Positions 23,659 to 27,312 of a DNA stretch of 27,312 nt are shown here, piece after piece. Numbering within the stretch: the first letter of the stretch is position 1; each line of letters opens with the position of its first letter. The notes under the pieces were generated by a model. It did not search any database. It was not told the DNA's origin and was given only the letters and a program-made list of their open reading frames with translations. Position numbers and translations under genes: made by a program. Source of the DNA: an uncultured Bacilli bacterium (GTDB lineage: Bacteria > Bacillota_I > Bacilli_A > RF39 > UBA660); NCBI GenBank assembly GCA_944327405.1, contig CALVHK010000004.1, positions 1 through 27,312 of the forward strand, in the 5' to 3' direction.

Positions 23659-25260
23659 ATGTCAAAAAAGAAAAAAATAATTATTTATAGTGTGATTGGC
23701 TTAATTCTTTTAGGTATTATCATTTTTATTCTATGTTGCCATTTTCTAATTGAAAAAGATAGTGTGTTAACTGGCTTTAACTTTAAAGAAGTAACTGAGG
23801 TAAATTATGGATCATTTGATTTAAGTAATTTTATCGAAGGTGTAACTTGTGATGAATCATGCTTTTATAACAATGATGAACTAGAATATTCAATAACTAA
23901 CATTGAAGAGTTAGGCAAGATGGAAGTACTTGTGCAAGTAACTTATGAAGGAGTAACTTACGAGCATACTTACAATTTAAATGTTATCGATACCATAGCA
24001 CCCACCATCACGTTATCAGCACCAGAAATAGAAATTGCAAGTGATAGCAAGTTTGATGCGACAAGTTATATTATAGAAGTATCTGATAATTATGATGAAT
24101 TAACAATAGATAATGTTGAAATAGAAAATAATGTAGATACTGAAAAACTTGGCGATTATGAAGTTATTTACACACTTACGGATTCCAATAATAATACTTC
24201 ATCTGTTACTCTAATCGTTCATGTTGTAGATTTGCTAAGTGATAAGGAAACAGAAGAAAAAGAAACTACCAAAGAAAATAATACAACGACGAATTCTAAC
24301 AAAAACAATACGACATCAAACAATCAAACTTCGAATAATACATCTAGTGCAGGCTTTAAATCAGCGATAAATAGTGTTTCACTATCACCACTTACAACAA
24401 GACATGTAGACTTAGACAACGAAATAGCAAGCATTATTTCTAGTGTAACAAATAGTGGCATGTCAAACTATGAAAAACTACAAGCTATTTATAACTATGT
24501 CAAAAATAAACTTAGTTACGAGATGATGGTGTTAAATTTAAATGAGCTATGGGAAATGCAGGATACCTATGGTTACTATTCTTTTGATGGAATGGAAGTG
24601 ATGAGAGCTATTTATTCCTTAAGAACTGGAAAAGGTGTATGTGATAATTATGCAGCTCTATTTATGATTCTAGCAAGACGTATCGGTTTTGATGCTTATG
24701 TTGTTGGAGGCCAAGTAAACAAAGTTGGAGGAGGTACTACCGGTCATGCTCGGGTAATGATTAAAGCGGGTGGAACGTACTACATCTTTGATCCCCAAAT
24801 TGAAGATAGTAAAGGCACCAGTTATGATTATTTTGGCAAAACAGATGCTGAGTTACCAATCTATCATTATACTTTATCAACACATATTAATAGTTTCCAT
24901 TTTTTCAAAGAAAATCCTAATCTAGGTCACAGCTTTTCTCTAGATGTTAAAGTAAGTGGAGATTATACAGATACTTTAAGTGATGGCTCTATTCATACTC
25001 GCCAATTTAGCATAGATTTAGGAAGTAGCATTTCCATTGAATTAAACCCATCAAGAACACAAAAATACACAATAAAAGTAACATCGAATGAAAATGTGAT
25101 TTTAAACGAAAGTTATGATGGAAGTAGCCCTAAAATAATAAATTATACTTTCGAAAATCCTGGAACAGATAAAGTAACAATAATAGTAAAAGTAGATGGT
25201 TATGAAGTAGAATATAATTTGCTTGCCAACGTAAAAGAAATAGAAAATTCTAATCCATAA
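23659..25260 (+). CDS. cell-surface transglutaminase-like protein with Ig-like domain
   Basis: This 533-aa protein has a Lys-rich N terminus and one membrane helix (about 7-31), so most of it is outside the cell. Residues about 40-195 form Ig-like modules; the VIDTIAPTITL junction is typical of the DUF5011-type bacterial Ig fold. An Asn/Thr linker (about 196-230) follows, then a transglutaminase-like domain with C328 (GKGVCDNYAALF), H363 (TGHARVM) and D378 (YIFDPQIED), and a C-terminal beta-rich region. Predicted activity is surface proteolysis or amide-bond exchange; the substrate is unknown. Unlike the transglutaminase-like protein at 9950-10894, it carries Ig-like and linker regions that could span the wall. 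It has its own promoter and terminator. Confidence 0.87.
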   Translation: MSKKKKIIIYSVIGLILLGIIIFILCCHFLIEKDSVLTGFNFKEVTEVNYGSFDLSNFIEGVTCDESCFYNNDELEYSITNIEELGKMEVLVQVTYEGVTYEHTYNLNVIDTIAPTITLSAPEIEIASDSKFDATSYIIEVSDNYDELTIDNVEIENNVDTEKLGDYEVIYTLTDSNNNTSSVTLIVHVVDLLSDKETEEKETTKENNTTTNSNKNNTTSNNQTSNNTSSAGFKSAINSVSLSPLTTRHVDLDNEIASIISSVTNSGMSNYEKLQAIYNYVKNKLSYEMMVLNLNELWEMQDTYGYYSFDGMEVMRAIYSLRTGKGVCDNYAALFMILARRIGFDAYVVGGQVNKVGGGTTGHARVMIKAGGTYYIFDPQIEDSKGTSYDYFGKTDAELPIYHYTLSTHINSFHFFKENPNLGHSFSLDVKVSGDYTDTLSDGSIHTRQFSIDLGSSISIELNPSRTQKYTIKVTSNENVILNESYDGSSPKIINYTFENPGTDKVTIIVKVDGYEVEYNLLANVKEIENSNP

Positions 25261-25268
25261 CAACCTTG

Positions 25269-25300
25269 AAGTTCGATTTTATGAGTCGAGCTTTTTCTTT
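25269..25300 (+). terminator. terminator of the Ig-like/transglutaminase gene
   Basis: AAGTTCGA (25269-25276) pairs with TCGAGCTT (25286-25293, one G-T pair) around a 9-nt loop, followed by a T-rich tract. Confidence 0.75.
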
Positions 25301-25326
25301 ATTAAAAGATAAATTCATGGTAAAAT
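25298..25326 (+). promoter_or_regulatory. promoter of the rRNA methyltransferase/Ogt operon
   Basis: TTTATT (25298-25303, weak) and TAAAAT (25321-25326) are separated by 17 bp, with an extended -10 TG at 25318-25319. SD GGAAGTGA begins at 25333, 6 nt after the -10. Confidence 0.55.
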
Positions 25327-25344
25327 ATGATTGGAAGTGATTAT

Positions 25345-26565
25345 ATGCCTAAAGTATTGATTGAATCACTAGATGATTTTGGAAGAGGAGTAACTCATAT
25401 TAATGATAAAGTCGTATTTGTCCCAAATGCTTTACCGAACGAATTAGTAGAAATTGAAATTACGAGTGATTCCAAAAAGTATAGTGAAGCAAGAGTAGTA
25501 AAATACTTAGAAAAGAGCAAAGATAGACTCCAAAGCTTATGCCCATACTTTGAAGTATGTGGAGGTTGTCATCTTCTTCATTTAAGTTATGAAAAAACTT
25601 TAGAATATAAACAAAGTAAAATAAAGAATTTACTGAAAAAGAATAAGATAAATTATGAAAAAGAAATAGAGATTGTAAAAAATGACAACCCTTATTATTA
25701 TCGAAATAAAATAAGTTTAAAAGTAGAAAACGGCAAGATTGGCTATTATAAAGAAAGTACTCATGAACTAATCGAGATAAAAAGTTGCATGATTTCGAAA
25801 CCTTCCATTAACGAAGTAATTAAGAACTACAAATTATTAAACTTAGAAAATGCCAAACTAACAATTCGTTCTAATTACAATGATGAGATATTACTTATTA
25901 TAGAAAGTGCATCAAAAGAATATAACATAGATCTAGAACAATTAAAAGAAAAAATAAAACTAGTAGGAATCGTTTACAACAATATTATCATTTATGGTGA
26001 AAACTTCTTTTATGAACGGATTAGGGGCAAACTATTTAAAGTATCATTTGATTCTTTCTTTCAAGTAAATGAGTGTATTACAAGTAAGTTATTTGCTTTA
26101 ATTAAAAATAATATAGATCCAAATGGTACCGTCCTTGATTTATATAGTGGTGTTGGAACACTAGGTATCATAGCATCTTCAAACTCCAAAGAAGTATATA
26201 GTGTCGAAATAATTAAAAATGCGGTTTTAAATGGAATTAGCAATGCCAAGTTAAACCAAGCAAATAATATCAAGTTTATGTTAGGTGATGTATCTAAAAC
26301 GGTAAATAAATTAAATATCGATTTTGACACTTTAATTGTGGATCCACCAAGAAAAGGGCTAGATAAAAAGACCAGAGAGTTTATTTTGAAAAAGATGCCT
26401 AAAAAAATCATTTATGTTTCATGTGATCCAAACACTTTAATAAGGGATATATTAGAATTAGAGAGTATTTATGAAATAGAGGATTTTAAAATCATGGATA
26501 TGTTTTCATACACTTATCATGTAGAAAGCCTCTGTGTACTAAAGAAGAAAGAAGAAGGAAGATAA
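25345..26565 (+). CDS. rlmCD: RlmCD/RumA-type 23S rRNA (uracil-5-)-methyltransferase
   Basis: This SAM-dependent enzyme makes 5-methyluridine in RNA. The 406-aa protein has an N-terminal TRAM-like domain (about 1-55), a 4Fe-4S site (CPYFEVCGGC plus the later SCMIS cysteine), a FFQVNE segment, SAM-binding VLDLYSGVGTLGI, DPPRKGLD and the catalytic cysteine in YVSCDPNTL, ending in HVESLCVLKK. Only one such gene is in the window; Bacillus RlmCD modifies two 23S sites, but the target here cannot be read. The frame opens at 25327, but that ATG overlaps the -10/start region; ATG 25345 follows GGAAGTGA by 4 nt. It lies 2 nt before ogt. Confidence 0.93.
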   Translation: MPKVLIESLDDFGRGVTHINDKVVFVPNALPNELVEIEITSDSKKYSEARVVKYLEKSKDRLQSLCPYFEVCGGCHLLHLSYEKTLEYKQSKIKNLLKKNKINYEKEIEIVKNDNPYYYRNKISLKVENGKIGYYKESTHELIEIKSCMISKPSINEVIKNYKLLNLENAKLTIRSNYNDEILLIIESASKEYNIDLEQLKEKIKLVGIVYNNIIIYGENFFYERIRGKLFKVSFDSFFQVNECITSKLFALIKNNIDPNGTVLDLYSGVGTLGIIASSNSKEVYSVEIIKNAVLNGISNAKLNQANNIKFMLGDVSKTVNKLNIDFDTLIVDPPRKGLDKKTREFILKKMPKKIIYVSCDPNTLIRDILELESIYEIEDFKIMDMFSYTYHVESLCVLKKKEEGR

Positions 26566-26567
26566 TC

Positions 26568-27125
26568 ATGATTTACACAAGTCACTATACATCACCACTA
26601 GGGGATATATTGCTGGCAAGCAAAAATAATGAACTAATCGGTTTGTGGTTTGAAGGCCAAAAATATTATTTATCTAACCTACAAGAAGAAATGGTAGAAA
26701 AGGGCGATGAAGAAATATTAATAAAAGCGAAGAATTGGTTAGACAGATATTTTAGGGGTGAAAAACCAGATGTTAAAGAACTAGCAATCAACCCTATAGG
26801 TTCTTCTTTTAGAAAAAGAGTTTGGAGAATTCTTTGCAGTATTCCTTATGGAAGTACCTTAACTTACAAAGAAATAGCGAGTATACTAGCCAAAGAAAAA
26901 GGATTTAAAAGTATGTCAGCCCAAGCTATAGGAGGTGCGGTTGCTCATAACCCGATATCCATTATTATTCCGTGTCACAGAGTGGTAGGGACTAATGGAA
27001 ATTTAACTGGTTATGCCGGCGGGTTAGATAAAAAGAAGTATTTATTAAAACTCGAAAAATCAAAACCGACAAGAAAAGCAGTAAGAACTTATTTAATAGA
27101 AAGAAATAAGATTGTTACAATTTAA
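26568..27125 (+). CDS. ogt: Ogt-type methylated-DNA--protein-cysteine methyltransferase, possibly the first half of a fusion
   Basis: This repairs O6-alkylguanine by irreversible transfer of the alkyl group to its own cysteine. The MGMT domain (about 1-165) has the helix-turn-helix region (PYGSTLTYKEIA), the active-site motif IPCHRVVG and NLTGYAGGLDKK. It follows the rRNA methyltransferase by 2 nt with SD AAGGAAG. The last about 20 residues (TRKAVRTYLIERNKIVTI) are not part of MGMT; they look like the first beta strand of a Nudix domain. The frame stops at 27125, while the Nudix box continues in the +1 frame, so the gene is either shifted by one base or ends here with a foreign-looking tail. 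Confidence 0.92.
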   Translation: MIYTSHYTSPLGDILLASKNNELIGLWFEGQKYYLSNLQEEMVEKGDEEILIKAKNWLDRYFRGEKPDVKELAINPIGSSFRKRVWRILCSIPYGSTLTYKEIASILAKEKGFKSMSAQAIGGAVAHNPISIIIPCHRVVGTNGNLTGYAGGLDKKKYLLKLEKSKPTRKAVRTYLIERNKIVTI

Positions 27126-27312
27126 GAAAAAAGAATCAAAAGATTTTTATGATATTCCAGGAGGAAAAATAGAAAAGAATGAAACTTCTTTAGAAACATC
27201 TATTCGAGAATTTAAAGAGGAAACAGGAATGGATATCCTAAGCCAAACTTATAAAGGAAATGTAATTGTAGAATACCCAAATAGAATTTTTGATTTTGAC
27301 ATTTATATAGCT
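27100..27312 (+). CDS. Nudix hydrolase domain, partial at window end and in the +1 frame relative to ogt
   Basis: The frame is open from 27100 (after two stops) to the window end and encodes a complete Nudix box: GGKIEKNE, then seven residues, REFKEETGM, matching G-x5-E-x7-RE-U-xx-EE-x-G-U. No ATG or GTG and no good SD precede it; TTG 27112 would give a protein lacking the first beta strand. That strand is encoded in the ogt frame just upstream (AVRTYLIERNKIVTI). Removing one A near 27119-27120 would join them as NKIVTFKKKESKDFYDIPGGK. Nudix enzymes hydrolyse nucleoside diphosphate derivatives, some of them oxidised nucleotides. It is therefore probably the second half of an Ogt-Nudix fusion. 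Confidence 0.72.

Noticed and set aside
8990..26210. TGTCGAA occurrences near 8988, 15153 and 26203
   Set aside because: They fall within coding sequence as Val-Glu codons (GTC GAA) and have no promoter next to them, so they are treated as chance.
1..27312. Insertion sequences, prophage or CRISPR
   Set aside because: No transposase, integrase, phage or Cas-like protein and no regularly spaced repeats were seen; gene content is mostly housekeeping.

Overview
This 27.3-kb window is AT-rich chromosomal DNA (very roughly 30% G+C by eye) from a low-GC Bacillota, most likely an uncultured Bacilli-type lineage. TGG encodes Trp and TGA works as a stop, so the code is the standard bacterial one. The genes are small and tightly packed, with A/G-rich Shine-Dalgarno (SD) sites and some TTG starts. 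A homologue of the spore germination protease GPR, preceded by a sigmaF/sigmaG-like promoter, suggests an endospore former or a recent descendant of one.

Layout: 126-5514 is an addB-addA operon (double-strand-break repair helicase-nuclease) in which AddB is short. 5580-6909 is a metallophosphoesterase plus HD-hydrolase pair. 6910-7424 has no gene, but holds a roughly 245-nt stem-bounded element that looks like a structured RNA on the + strand, behind a promoter with Spo0A-like boxes. 7425-9927 is lemA plus a DUF2207 membrane protein. 9950-11211 (minus) is a membrane-anchored transglutaminase-like protein and rpsT. 11365-12096 is gpr. 12149-14306 is a glycosyltransferase and an ATP-grasp enzyme. 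14509-16890 is a cysteine desulfurase and thiI (tRNA thiolation). 16897-18351 (minus) is a compact UvrD-like helicase. 18504-22300 is murG-murB-divIB-queH plus a small membrane protein (cell wall, division and queuosine). 22312-23517 (minus) is an orphan GspE/PilB/ComGA-type ATPase. 23659-25260 is a second surface transglutaminase-like protein with an Ig-like module. 25345 to the window end is an RlmCD-type rRNA methyltransferase, an Ogt-type DNA repair protein and an out-of-frame Nudix domain that reads as the broken second half of an Ogt-Nudix fusion.

The main non-coding observations are these. (1) The candidate structured RNA has internal repeats that permit two mutually exclusive folds; U-G pairs favour the + strand. 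(2) A composite motif, TTTGTCGAAC then TCTTGCTTTTT, precedes the -10 of both this RNA and the compact helicase. (3) In six promoters exactly 6 nt separate the -10 box from the SD, so mRNAs are predicted to begin at or next to their SD. (4) gpr has a sporulation-type promoter. (5) A one-base +1 shift separates Ogt from the Nudix box. No insertion sequence, CRISPR array, tRNA or rRNA was seen.
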